64,000 bases of DNA from Thermoguttaceae bacterium. GTDB lineage: Bacteria; Planctomycetota; Planctomycetia; Pirellulales; Thermoguttaceae. The position numbers and the translations under genes are program-made. The DNA lies in the NCBI GenBank assembly GCA_017441605.1, contig JAFRXD010000040.1, forward strand, positions 1 to 64,000, given 5' to 3'. The notes under the pieces are model-generated. The model had not been told where the DNA came from. It did not search any database and saw nothing but the letters and a program-made list of their open reading frames with translations. Below are positions 36,199 to 44,074 of the stretch, piece by piece. Within the stretch, counting starts at the first letter, position 1, and the number at the start of each line of letters is the position of its first letter.

Positions 36199-36639
36199 TT
36201 AGCAACCGCAAGAGGGAGCCGCGGGGGCGCAAGGAGCCGGAGCGCAAACGGGAGCGCAGACCGGAGCGCAAACGCGGAAGCAGGGGCGGCAAATACGGAC
36301 GCAGGGACGGCAAACCGGACGGCAGATCGGCTTGCAGCAGACGGGCTTGCAGCAGACGGGCTTGCAGCAGACGGGCTTGCAGCAGATCGGCTTGCAGCAG
36401 ATCGGCTTGCAGCAGACGGGCCTGCAGCAGATCGGCTTGCAGCAGATCGGCTTGCAGCAGATGGGACGGCAGCAGATCGGACGGCAGCAGATCGGACGGC
36501 AAGGAACCGCGCAAGTCGAAACGCAAGCGACCGGGGCCGGAGCCGGAGCGGCGGGGGCGCCGCAACCGCAGTCGGCGAAAGCGTTGGACGCGGAGATCGT
36601 CAGAACCAAAGCGGCGACAATGCTCAGAAATTTCTTCAT
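36199..36639 (-). CDS. Secreted cysteine-rich pentapeptide-repeat protein (146 aa)
   Basis: A signal peptide (about 1-22, ending SNAFA) is followed by CGCGAPAAPAPAP. Residues 48-102 are eleven unbroken pentapeptides of form [K/R]-P-[I/V]-C-C. The tail has CRP, CAP units and ends CGC. It is basic, contrasting with the acidic CEP blocks in its neighbour at 35096. The similar leader, repeat style and promoters make the two a pair. The same disulfide-linked envelope role is inferred; metal binding is an alternative given the CC pairs. The ATG at 36639 has GGGAG upstream; the TTG at 36654 is less likely. The 15-nt repeat could vary in copy number by slippage. Confidence 0.75.
   Translation of the reverse strand: MKKFLSIVAALVLTISASNAFADCGCGAPAAPAPAPVACVSTCAVPCRPICCRPICCRPICCKPICCKPICCRPVCCKPICCKPICCKPVCCKPVCCKPVCCKPICRPVCRPCVRICRPCFRVCAPVCAPVCAPAPCAPAAPSCGC
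36334..36498 (-). repeat. 11 x 15-nt tandem repeat encoding K/R-P-I/V-C-C
   Basis: Eleven perfect-period 15-nt units, with changes mainly at the first (K/R) and third (I/V) codons. The period is a multiple of three, so slippage would change length without breaking the frame. Confidence 0.9.
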
Positions 36640-36706
36640 CGATGATACTCCCAAGGGGCGTTAATGGAGCTTGACCCGCGCCAAAAGCGCGAAGTCTAGG
36701 TTATGG

Positions 36707-36730
36707 AAATCGCGCTAAACCGCGCGATTT
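36707..36730 (-). promoter_or_regulatory. Leader hairpin of the smaller Cys/Pro-rich gene
   Basis: Perfect 9-bp stem (36707-36715 with 36722-36730) with a 6-nt loop, just after the predicted transcription start. It could stabilise the mRNA 5' end. It has no T run suited to termination on the minus strand. Confidence 0.5.
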
Positions 36731-36744
36731 TTCTCTTTGTTTGC

Positions 36745-36772
36745 AATATACCAATTATCGCGATTGTATCAA
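36745..36772 (-). promoter_or_regulatory. Predicted strong promoter of the smaller Cys/Pro-rich gene
   Basis: Minus strand: TTGATA (36772-36767), 16-nt spacer, TATATT (36750-36745). The spacer contains CGCGATAATTG, which also occurs twice at the pyrophosphatase promoter. The rest of 36640-36969 is AT-rich and has no gene. Confidence 0.68.
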
Positions 36773-36888
36773 GCGCAAATTTTCTATTTTTTCTAAATTT
36801 TCCGATTGTCTTAGTTTCTTCAATTATTATCGCGGCCTCAAACGCCCAAATCGACCCAGCACTTTTTTTTTAACCAATCGAACCAATT

Positions 36889-36917
36889 AAAAAAAGCCCG
36901 CCTCGAAAAAGGCGAGC
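36889..36917 (-). terminator. Terminator of the ADP-ribosylglycohydrolase-family gene
   Basis: Minus strand: 8-bp stem with one G-U pair (36917-36910 with 36903-36896), then seven T. It is 52 nt after the stop codon. Confidence 0.82.
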
Positions 36918-36969
36918 TCTTTGGGGTCGACGCGCCGACGGCGTCGGAGTTTTTCGTTAGGCGGTCCGA

Positions 36970-38697
36970 CTACGGCGTAAACCAAATCGAATCGAAGTAC
37001 GCGGCTTCCCACGACCAGCCGTTCGGTTGGTTCAGGATCTCCACGAGAACTTCTTTCCCGGCGTAATCCGATAAATCGACGTCGATTTGCGCCCAGCCGT
37101 CCTCGCCGACCGTATCTTTGGACACGACTCGTTTGAGCGCCTCGTTTCCGTCGATTTTGACGATCAGCTCGTAGTCCCCGATAAAATCCCCCGCGACGTG
37201 GTGCGAGACGACCATGTGGAGCGCGGAGTCTTTCGACGCCTTGTATTTTCGAGAAAGAACCGCGGCGACTTCCCGGCTTTCCGGGTGGGTCTCAAAGACG
37301 TTTTTGCGCCCGCGAAATTCCAGTTTGTAACCGGGTTTCATATCGGGTCCCATATGCGAGGCGCGGAATCCGGCGAAGTATTTGTCGAGCGCCTCGTCGT
37401 CGTCCATTTCTCTGAATTTTAGCTGGGAGAGCTCCTCGGGGGTAAAGCGCCCCTCGTCCCCTTCGACGGGCTTGTCGACCGGGTTCGCGCACGACGTCAA
37501 GACGCTGGGTTTTAGGGGAATTCGCGGGATATAGTAGTAGCGCTCGCCGTTTTCCTCGCGAACGAATCCGCCCTCTTTTTCGATCGCCTGGGTCGCGAGC
37601 GACTCGCAAACGTCCAGAAGCGCGGGGAAATTGTACGCGGTGTGATCGAAGACCTTCGTTTCGTCGAGTTTTTCCGAGAAACGCGGGGGCAGCGCGCTAA
37701 AGCCTAGCGTCGTGAAAAGGACGCCCCCCGCGCTCGACGGGTTGCAGTCGGAGTCTTGACCGCATCGGGTCGAGATTTTAATCGTCTCGTCCAGATCGCC
37801 ATTTCCGTAAAGGAGACCGACCAAAACGTAGGCGCCGTTGATCTTGACGTCGATATTGAAATCGCTCGTCGGACCGGAGCAGGACCATTTTCGATACTCG
37901 GGGTTATCGTGATATTTCTCGCCGATCTTCTTCCAACAGGCGACGAAATCGTCCGGATTCTCTTTTTTCCATTGGAGGACGTCGCGAACCATTTCCGCGT
38001 ACTGGCACTCCGCCGGAATCGCCTCGAGGGCGCGCTCGATTATTTTAACGACGTCCGTCTCGAAAAACGCCTCCGCGTACATCGCGCCGATAAACTGCCC
38101 GGCGTACATTCCATCCCCGTAGTTCATGAGGCGACCGAATTTTTCGCCCATGAGAATCGCGTTGTTCGGGACGCCGGGGGAAATGAGCCCCGAGAAGTCT
38201 GACTCGATTTGGTAGTCGATGTCGTCGGCGCATTTGCTAAATTCGGGGCGGCTCGAGTTGGGGGGCGCGATACCTCGCCGCAGATTTTTGCGCCCGCAAA
38301 CGTTGGCGTGCCAAAGCGGGTACTCGCTATTGGCGAAATCGATTCCGGCTTGGCGAATCGAGACGTCGAGACCGTGTTCCTCCATCGTTCGCAGGAACGT
38401 CATTTCCACGTAGAGGTCGTCTTGGCCGAACGCGTTGTTGATCATGTCGGGCGTCCATTTTGGCAGCTCTTCCTCGGGGATAATCCGGTTTTGATAGCGG
38501 AACTCGGTCGGGGCGCCCCAGCAGACCCCCGCGATCTGCCCGATCCAACCGCCCTTCATTTTGTCGCGATACTCGGCGACCGAAATTTTGCGGTAGTCTT
38601 TTCCGTCGATTTTGACGTCCTCGGCGGAGGCCGCCGCCCAAACGCCGACGAGGCACGCGATCGTCAGCGACGCGACGAGCGTATTTTTTCTTTTCAT
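36970..38697 (-). CDS. Secreted ADP-ribosylglycohydrolase-family protein with C-terminal beta domain
   Basis: 575 residues from the ATG at 38697 (GGGAC upstream; the more distal start at 38724 would bury the signal peptide). A signal peptide covers about 1-24. The ARH-type all-helical domain (about 35-360) has KGGWIGQIAGVCWGAPTEF, AFGQDDLYVEM (first metal-binding Asp pair) and RCGQDSDCNPSSAGG (second, matching the family's DxDxxx end motif). About 440-575 is a beta-sandwich-like domain (VLVEILNQPNGWSWEAAYFDSIWF) that may bind sugar. Family enzymes remove ADP-ribose from proteins or hydrolyse related N-glycosides. The secreted planctomycete branch has no proven substrate, and a glycoside-like substrate is more likely than protein ADP-ribose. 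It follows purA but has a terminator before it. Confidence 0.85.
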   Translation of the reverse strand: MKRKNTLVASLTIACLVGVWAAASAEDVKIDGKDYRKISVAEYRDKMKGGWIGQIAGVCWGAPTEFRYQNRIIPEEELPKWTPDMINNAFGQDDLYVEMTFLRTMEEHGLDVSIRQAGIDFANSEYPLWHANVCGRKNLRRGIAPPNSSRPEFSKCADDIDYQIESDFSGLISPGVPNNAILMGEKFGRLMNYGDGMYAGQFIGAMYAEAFFETDVVKIIERALEAIPAECQYAEMVRDVLQWKKENPDDFVACWKKIGEKYHDNPEYRKWSCSGPTSDFNIDVKINGAYVLVGLLYGNGDLDETIKISTRCGQDSDCNPSSAGGVLFTTLGFSALPPRFSEKLDETKVFDHTAYNFPALLDVCESLATQAIEKEGGFVREENGERYYYIPRIPLKPSVLTSCANPVDKPVEGDEGRFTPEELSQLKFREMDDDEALDKYFAGFRASHMGPDMKPGYKLEFRGRKNVFETHPESREVAAVLSRKYKASKDSALHMVVSHHVAGDFIGDYELIVKIDGNEALKRVVSKDTVGEDGWAQIDVDLSDYAGKEVLVEILNQPNGWSWEAAYFDSIWFTP

Positions 38698-38721
38698 AGG
38701 GAGTCCCTTTTCTTCTGAAAA

Positions 38722-38759
38722 CAAAAAGCGCGTGAGCGTTACTTCCGCCCGCGCGCTTT
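38722..38759 (-). terminator. Terminator of purA
   Basis: Minus strand: stem AAAGCGCG with CGCGCTTT (38759-38752 with 38732-38725), 19-nt loop, followed by TTGTTTTC. It is 33 nt after the purA stop codon. Confidence 0.65.
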
Positions 38760-38792
38760 ATTCTACGCTTTCGCTCGTCAAAAATCAACGAG

Positions 38793-40094
38793 TTATCGCA
38801 AAACGATCGTCTGCTCGCGCCCCGGTCCGACCGAAACGAACGAAATCGGTTTTCCGACGACTTCCGACAATCGCGCCAAGTAGCTCTTCGCGTTTTCCGG
38901 AAGGTCTTCGTAGGTTTTGACTTGCGTTATGTCCTCTTTCCAGCCGGGACGAGTCTCGTAGATTGGCTCGACTCGCGCGAGGGCGTCGACGTCGCTCGGG
39001 AAATGTTCGACGCGCTCGCCGTCCAATTTGTACCCGACGCAAATATTAATCTCGTCGAACCCGCTGAGCACGTCGAGTAGCATCACGGACAGCTCGGTCG
39101 CCCCCGCGAGGCGCGCGGCGTAGCGAACGGCGACGGCGTCGAACCAACCGCAGCGCCTCGGGCGTTTCGTCACCGTCCCGTACTCGTTGCCCTGGTCGCG
39201 AATTCGTTGACCAATTTCGTTGTTCAATTCGGTCGGGAAGGGTCCGCCGCCAACGCGGGTTGTGTACGCCTTGATAATTCCGACGATCCGCTTAATGAAG
39301 GTCGCGGGCAAACCGGATCCGGCGCAGACCCCGACCCCGGAGCTGTTGCTGCTCGTAACGTAGGGGTAGGTTCCGTAGTCGACGTCGAGCATGGAGCCTT
39401 GGGCGCCTTCGAGCAATACCTTTTTATCGGCGTCGACGGCGTCGAGCAGATAGTCGACGACGTCGCCGACGAAGGGTCGCAATTGCTCGGCGTATTTGGA
39501 GTAGTCGGCGATGATTTTTTCGGCGTCGAGGGGACGAACGGTGGCGCGGACCTCGTCGTTTTTCGCCAGTCCGGGAAGGGCGTTGTTTTTCAGCGCGACG
39601 ATTTTGCGCACTTTTTCCGGGAAATCGGCGCGATAGAGATCGCCGATGCGAATCGCGGAGGCGCGACCGACTTTGTCGCGATAGCAGGGCCCGATTCCGC
39701 GGCCGGTCGTGCCGATCGCCTCGGAGCGGACTCCGGCGTCGTTCATAAGGCGATCCTCTTCCTTGTGCCACGGAAAAATGACGTGGGCGCGGTCGCTGAT
39801 AAAGAGGTTCTTTTCGATTTCGACGCCCGATTCGCGAAGCCGGGCGATTTCGCCGAGAATCGACTCGGGATCGACAACGACGCCGCTGGCGATGCAGGAG
39901 CGAATTTCCGGACGGAAAATGCCGCTCGGAATGAGCGACAACTTATATTTTTTGCCGTCGAACGCGACGGTGTGCCCGGCGTTCGCGCCCCCTTGGTAGC
40001 GAACGACGATCTCGTTCTGAGCCGTCAAGAAATCGACGATTTTTCCCTTGGCCTCGTCGCCCCATTGCAATCCGATCACGCAAGTCGCGGGCAT
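38793..40094 (-). CDS. purA: Adenylosuccinate synthetase
   Basis: Joins IMP and aspartate with GTP to give adenylosuccinate, the first committed step to AMP, in the cytoplasm. 433 residues, the standard length. The start holds the GTP-binding loop QWGDEAKGK with the catalytic Asp and Lys. YQGGANAGHTV contains the catalytic His. RGIGPCYRDK, the GAQGSMLDVDYGTYPYVTSSN segment, TRVGGGPFPTE and the KRPRRCGWFDAVAVRY block are all present. The A-for-G change in the loop (DEAKGK versus the usual DEGKGK) is common. It has its own TATAAT -10 and a terminator. Confidence 0.97.
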   Translation of the reverse strand: MPATCVIGLQWGDEAKGKIVDFLTAQNEIVVRYQGGANAGHTVAFDGKKYKLSLIPSGIFRPEIRSCIASGVVVDPESILGEIARLRESGVEIEKNLFISDRAHVIFPWHKEEDRLMNDAGVRSEAIGTTGRGIGPCYRDKVGRASAIRIGDLYRADFPEKVRKIVALKNNALPGLAKNDEVRATVRPLDAEKIIADYSKYAEQLRPFVGDVVDYLLDAVDADKKVLLEGAQGSMLDVDYGTYPYVTSSNSSGVGVCAGSGLPATFIKRIVGIIKAYTTRVGGGPFPTELNNEIGQRIRDQGNEYGTVTKRPRRCGWFDAVAVRYAARLAGATELSVMLLDVLSGFDEINICVGYKLDGERVEHFPSDVDALARVEPIYETRPGWKEDITQVKTYEDLPENAKSYLARLSEVVGKPISFVSVGPGREQTIVLR

Positions 40095-40129
40095 AGCGTT
40101 TAGTCCTCAAATAAATCGCTTGATTCCAG

Positions 40130-40149
40130 CCGTCGGACGGGGCCGACGG
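40130..40149 (-). promoter_or_regulatory. Leader hairpin of purA
   Basis: A 7-bp perfect stem (40130-40136 with 40143-40149) with a 6-nt loop in the purA leader, about 36 nt before the ATG. No T run and no known purine riboswitch core was recognised. Confidence 0.35.
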
Positions 40150-40165
40150 AAACAACGAAAGGGAT

Positions 40166-40193
40166 ATTATAGCGCCGAAAACGCGAATTAAAA
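40166..40193 (-). promoter_or_regulatory. Predicted promoter of purA
   Basis: Minus strand: perfect TATAAT (40171-40166) with a weak TTTTAA (40193-40188, 16-nt spacer), 72 nt before the ATG. Confidence 0.55.
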
Positions 40194-40229
40194 GCCCCCG
40201 CTCTCGCCTCGGGGAATCCGCGGGGCGCG

Positions 40230-40904
40230 TTAGAGTCGCGCGAGGAACTCTTCGCGGCTCGAACTTTCAAAAACGAAATTACGCAAGTCGTCGAGCTCTT
40301 CCAAGGTTTTGGCGTCGAGAAGGCGGGCGCTTTCGGCGGGATCCGCGTCAAAGCGGTAGTTTAACGCCTTGCAAATACGGGAAATCGCGCGTTTGCGATT
40401 GAGCTCTCGCGCTTCGGCGCGTCCCTGGCTCCTCGCGTCGGCGAGACGGGCTTTAAAGTCGCGAGAGCGCTCCCAATTTTCCGGGGGGCTCGTCCAAAGG
40501 CGCTCGCTCGCCGGTTCCTTTGGAGAATCAACCTCGGCGCTTTGCGATGGAAAATGGGAACGGTTTTGCGTTCGCTCGCGGAATTCCTCGTAACTCGAGC
40601 ATGCGAAAGCGAGGTCGAACAACGCTTCCAATTCCTCCAACGTTTTACCGTCAAGTCGTCGAGCGCTTTCGGCGGGATCCGCGTTAAATAGACCTCGCAA
40701 CACTTTGCAAAGGCTTGTTAGCAAGCTTTTGCGCGCTTTGGCGCGCCCCTTATCGTATCCTTCGGCGAATCCCTCGGCGTATCCCTCGGCGTAACCTTGG
40801 CTCCTTGCGTCGGCGAGTCGAGCTTGGTAGTCGAACGAGTATTTCACGAGTCGCTCGCGCTCGGTTTCGGTAAATTCGCTCATCGATACCCTCAACTCTT
40901 TCAT
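40230..40904 (-). pseudogene. Duplicated tail fragments of the neighbouring Rpn nuclease gene
   Basis: An open frame of 224 residues made only of two copies of the C-terminal tail of the Rpn gene at 40937. The first copy (about residues 1-112) starts KELRVSMSEFTETERER and runs through NADPAESARRLDGKTLEELE. The second (about 145-224) repeats SRDFKARLADARSQGRAEA to DADPAESARLLDAKTLEELD. It lacks the nuclease core (no D...ExQ). The apparent ATG at 40904 is simply the codon after the fragment boundary, so expression is doubtful. It is a remnant of duplication, or a silent tail cassette that could recombine with the intact gene. The first copy carries an EGYAEGYAEGFAEGY repeat absent from the intact gene. 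Confidence 0.7.
40757..40796 (-). repeat. 12-nt tandem repeat encoding E-G-Y/F-A
   Basis: Three to four 12-nt units inside the first tail fragment, coding for EGYA/EGFA. Such repeats near the end are typical of Rpn-family proteins and can change length in frame. Confidence 0.7.
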
Positions 40905-40936
40905 CCGGGCGTTTCGCGCCGAAAACGGGATCGGGG

Positions 40937-41884
40937 CTAAGCGCGCTCGCAGAATTCCTCGTAACTTGCGCAGGCGAAAACGAGGTCGTACAACGCTTCC
41001 AATTCCTCCAGCGTTTTACCGTCAAGTCGTCGCGCGCTTTCGGCGGGATCCGCGTTAAATCGGTAGTACAACACTTTGCAAAGGCTTGCTAGCAAACTTT
41101 TGCGCCCTTCGTCGCGTCCTTCGCTTTTCGCGTCGGCTAGGCGCGCTTGGTAGTCGCGGGAGTATTTCACAATTTGCTCGCGCTTGGTTTCGGTAAATTC
41201 GCTCATCGATACCCTCAACTCTTTCAATCCGGGCGTTTCGCGCTCGAGCGCGTCTCGCTCTTCTTTGTTCAATTGTGAAAAATAGCCCAAAACGATCGCC
41301 CAGTTCCTCGCCGCTTCGGTTTCCAGTCCGATCGGGAGTTCCCCGTCGCGAGGAACGCGAACTAAGACGAACGTTACGATTTCCAAAATCTTTTCCGATC
41401 TTCTGAATCGGATCTCCCCGACGTCGAACCAAAGATTTGGCAGATCTTTAAAAATAGGACCGCGAATGAACGCGACGCAAACGACGGGTCGAAGAATCTC
41501 GTATCCCTCTCCCTCGTCCAATTGACCGGAAAGGGCGCGGGCGCCGTAAAAAGCGAGCCTATTGAGAAACGCCCTTTGGTCGTAGGACTGCATTTCGACA
41601 ACGAAGCGCCGTCCGGTTTCGTCCTTGACGAAAAGATCCAGACAGGTTTCCTTGTCGTCGAGCGTTTCTTTTCTTTGGGTTGGATCGAGATACTCGAGTT
41701 CGACGATCCGTTTCATTCCGGCTTCGTCGAACATCGAGTTAAGGAGTCCCGTCAGCGCGGGTTTCGACTTATGATCGGTGAAAATCGGACAAAAAGCGGC
41801 GTCTCGATATAGGTCGATCCATCCTTCTTCGTCGGGCTCGCGATTCGGGTCGAAACGCGCGAGTAGGTCGTTTAGTTCGCTCAT
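40937..41884 (-). CDS. Rpn-family PD-(D/E)XK nuclease (putative transposase-like)
   Basis: 315 residues. The core (about 25-230) has DAAFCPIFTDHKSKPALTGLLN, LDLFVKDETGRRFVVEMQ (the D...ExQ form of the PD-(D/E)XK active site), QRAFLNRLAFYGARALSGQL and the PVVCVAFI strand. Rpn proteins are DNA endonucleases that promote RecA-independent recombination in E. coli; most are known from sequence only. The tail (about 230-315) is charged helix and is copied twice just downstream. The gene begins 21 nt after the secA-like stop codon on the same strand, so it probably rides on that transcript. It is a lineage-specific, mobile-type gene. Confidence 0.88.
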   Translation of the reverse strand: MSELNDLLARFDPNREPDEEGWIDLYRDAAFCPIFTDHKSKPALTGLLNSMFDEAGMKRIVELEYLDPTQRKETLDDKETCLDLFVKDETGRRFVVEMQSYDQRAFLNRLAFYGARALSGQLDEGEGYEILRPVVCVAFIRGPIFKDLPNLWFDVGEIRFRRSEKILEIVTFVLVRVPRDGELPIGLETEAARNWAIVLGYFSQLNKEERDALERETPGLKELRVSMSEFTETKREQIVKYSRDYQARLADAKSEGRDEGRKSLLASLCKVLYYRFNADPAESARRLDGKTLEELEALYDLVFACASYEEFCERA

Positions 41885-41905
41885 CGCAATCTCGGCTTCG
41901 AAGGA

Positions 41906-43864
41906 CTAGTTCGGCGTGTCCAAATAGGGATCTTGCCCCATGCCGCGCTGCATCTTTTTGCGCTCTTTTTCGTAGTAGAGCATCGTCTTTCGATTGCGGT
42001 AGTTCTTTCGCTCCACTTTCTTTTGGGCGCGGTAGAACATTTTCTCTTTCCAGGGCATTTCCTCGTCGGGGGTTTCTCTCGCCTTCTCTTTGATTTTGTC
42101 GGCTTTTTTGGGGCCGTAGGCTTTTTCGAGGATCTCGTCCTCTAAGGAGAGGTATTGGCGATAGGAGCCGGGGTCGCCCTGACGACCGCAGCGCCCGATG
42201 AGCTGCCGGTCGATGCGCGCCGATTCGTGGACTTCGGTGCAAATGACGTCGAGCCCCCCGATATCGAGCACTTCCGGGGGGAGCTTGATGTCGGTTCCGC
42301 GCCCCGCCATGTTCGTCGAGACGGTAACTTTTCCCCAATGCCCCGCGTCGGCGACGATCTCCGCCTCTTCGGCGATCCGGTTCGCGTTGAGGACGCTGTG
42401 CTCCATCTTGCGCTCGTCGAGCAAATTGGAGAGGATCTCGGATTTGTCGATCGTTCGAGTTCCGATGAGGACGGGTCGCCCTTTGCCGTGGAGATCGGAA
42501 ATTTCTTCGACGATCGCGTTCCATTTGGCGCGCTCGGTCGCGAAGACGCGGGTGGGCAATTTTACGCGTTGAGGCGGTTTGTTCGTCGGAACGGGGATCA
42601 CGTGGCACTTGTAGATCTTCGAGAGCTCGCGCTTCGAGGTTCGCGCGGTTCCGGTCATGCCGGCGAGGAATCGGAAGCGCAGGAAGAAGTCTTGCACGGT
42701 AACGCGCGCGGCTTGACCGGTCGCGATCGTGATTTCGACGCCCTCTTTCGCCTCGACCGCTTGGTGAATTCCCTCGCGCCACTTTCGCCCCTCGCCGAGT
42801 CGACCGGTGAACTCGTCGACGATGACGATCTCGCCGTCGCGCACGACGTACTGCTGGTCCAAGTGGAATTCTCGGTCGACTTTGATCGCGCGCTTAATGT
42901 ACTCGTAGACGTGGTAAAGCCCGGTGGTCGACATCGCGTCGGGTTTTTTCAGGCGCCGGGCTTTTTGGCGGCCTTCGCGGGTTAGCTCGACTTCTCGCTT
43001 CTCGTGGTCGTAGGTGTAGTCCTCGTCTTCGATAAATTCGTAAATCGAGTCGGCCGCCCACTTGTACGCCTCGACCTCCTGTTTTTGCTCCTCGGTGGGG
43101 AGGGCGCTAATGATCAGCGGGGTGCTCGCCTCGTCGATAAGAATGGAGTCGGCCTCGTCGACCAGGCAGAAATATGGCTCGAGGCGTTGCGTCGGCTGCT
43201 CGTCTTTTTCGCGCTGCTCGCGGAGCATCGCGCCGAGCAAGTCGGTTTGGCCCTCGCGAATTCGGCGGAGTAGCAAGCGGTCGCGCAGGAAGTCGAATCC
43301 GAACTCCTTCGCCGTGCCGTAGGTAACGTCGCATTGGTACGCCTCTCGGCGCGAGTCGGTTTGCTGCTGGGTCTGAATTACGCCGACCTTCATGCCGAGG
43401 GCTTGATAAATCGGTCCCATAAGCTCCGCGTCGCGGGCGGCGAGGTAGTCGTTGACAGTGGCGAGTAGGGCTCCCTTGCCGGCGAGGGCTCGCAAGTAGA
43501 GGGGCGCGGTCGCGGTGAGGGTTTTCCCCTCCCCGGTCTGCATTTCGACGATGGAGCGATTGAACATCGCGATTCCGCCGAGGATTTGGACGTCGAAGTG
43601 GCGCATTCCGATGGTGCGTCGCCCCGCCTCGCGCACGAGGGCGAACGCCTCGGGGAGCAGTCTGGAAAGGGACTCGCCACTTCTGGCGCGATAGCGAAGG
43701 GAGAGGCTCTCTTTGCGCAACTGGGGATCGGTCAGCGCTTGGTATTTCGGCTCCAGCGAATTGACTTTCTCAAGCTCGTAAGACCATTTGGCGAGCCGAC
43801 CTTGGGTCGTGAAAGGAAAGCAACTGTCGACGAATCGTTTTGGTCCGGATGGTATGGCGCCCAA
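41906..43864 (-). CDS. secA2: Short SecA paralogue
   Basis: 652 residues, against 800-1000 for housekeeping SecA. It has Walker A MQTGEGKT (108-115), LVDEADSILIDEA (DEAD box), the preprotein-binding region, MTGTARTSKRELSKIY and the second-half motifs STNMAGRGTDIKLPP and GRCGRQGDPGSYRQYLSLED. The C-terminal helical wing is cut short and the Cys-rich zinc tail and SecB linker are missing, ending in a basic QKKVERKNYRNRKTM helix. It is therefore an accessory SecA2-like motor for a subset of exported proteins; several planctomycetes carry such a second copy. The start is TTG at 43864 with GGGGGA 8 nt upstream. The housekeeping secA must lie elsewhere. The symbol is an inference from size. Confidence 0.85.
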   Translation of the reverse strand: MGAIPSGPKRFVDSCFPFTTQGRLAKWSYELEKVNSLEPKYQALTDPQLRKESLSLRYRARSGESLSRLLPEAFALVREAGRRTIGMRHFDVQILGGIAMFNRSIVEMQTGEGKTLTATAPLYLRALAGKGALLATVNDYLAARDAELMGPIYQALGMKVGVIQTQQQTDSRREAYQCDVTYGTAKEFGFDFLRDRLLLRRIREGQTDLLGAMLREQREKDEQPTQRLEPYFCLVDEADSILIDEASTPLIISALPTEEQKQEVEAYKWAADSIYEFIEDEDYTYDHEKREVELTREGRQKARRLKKPDAMSTTGLYHVYEYIKRAIKVDREFHLDQQYVVRDGEIVIVDEFTGRLGEGRKWREGIHQAVEAKEGVEITIATGQAARVTVQDFFLRFRFLAGMTGTARTSKRELSKIYKCHVIPVPTNKPPQRVKLPTRVFATERAKWNAIVEEISDLHGKGRPVLIGTRTIDKSEILSNLLDERKMEHSVLNANRIAEEAEIVADAGHWGKVTVSTNMAGRGTDIKLPPEVLDIGGLDVICTEVHESARIDRQLIGRCGRQGDPGSYRQYLSLEDEILEKAYGPKKADKIKEKARETPDEEMPWKEKMFYRAQKKVERKNYRNRKTMLYYEKERKKMQRGMGQDPYLDTPN

Positions 43865-43980
43865 TGAAGAGTCCCCCGATGCGATAACGCGTTTGTTTTA
43901 TACTGCTCGAAGCGCCCGACGCGGCGCTCGAGACGTCTAGATTTAACCTATTTTTCCGTTGGCGTCAACCGGTTCGAGCC

Positions 43981-44034
43981 TAAAAGAAAGTAGCCCGAAC
44001 CTCTCCGTCCGAGTCGGAACGAAGAAATTCGGGC
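43981..44034 (-). terminator. Possible terminator of the pyrophosphatase gene
   Basis: Minus strand: 7-bp stem (44034-44028 with 43999-43993) closing a 28-nt loop that has its own small hairpin, then TACTTTCTTTT. It is weak compared with the other terminators here. Confidence 0.4.
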
Positions 44035-44074
44035 ATTTTCAAGTCGGGGAGCGAGCGCTCCGCTTATCGGAGGA

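Noticed and set aside
36334..36498. The 15-nt repeat as a possible CRISPR array.
   Set aside because: The units are contiguous with no spacers and encode a regular pentapeptide in a gene with a signal peptide.
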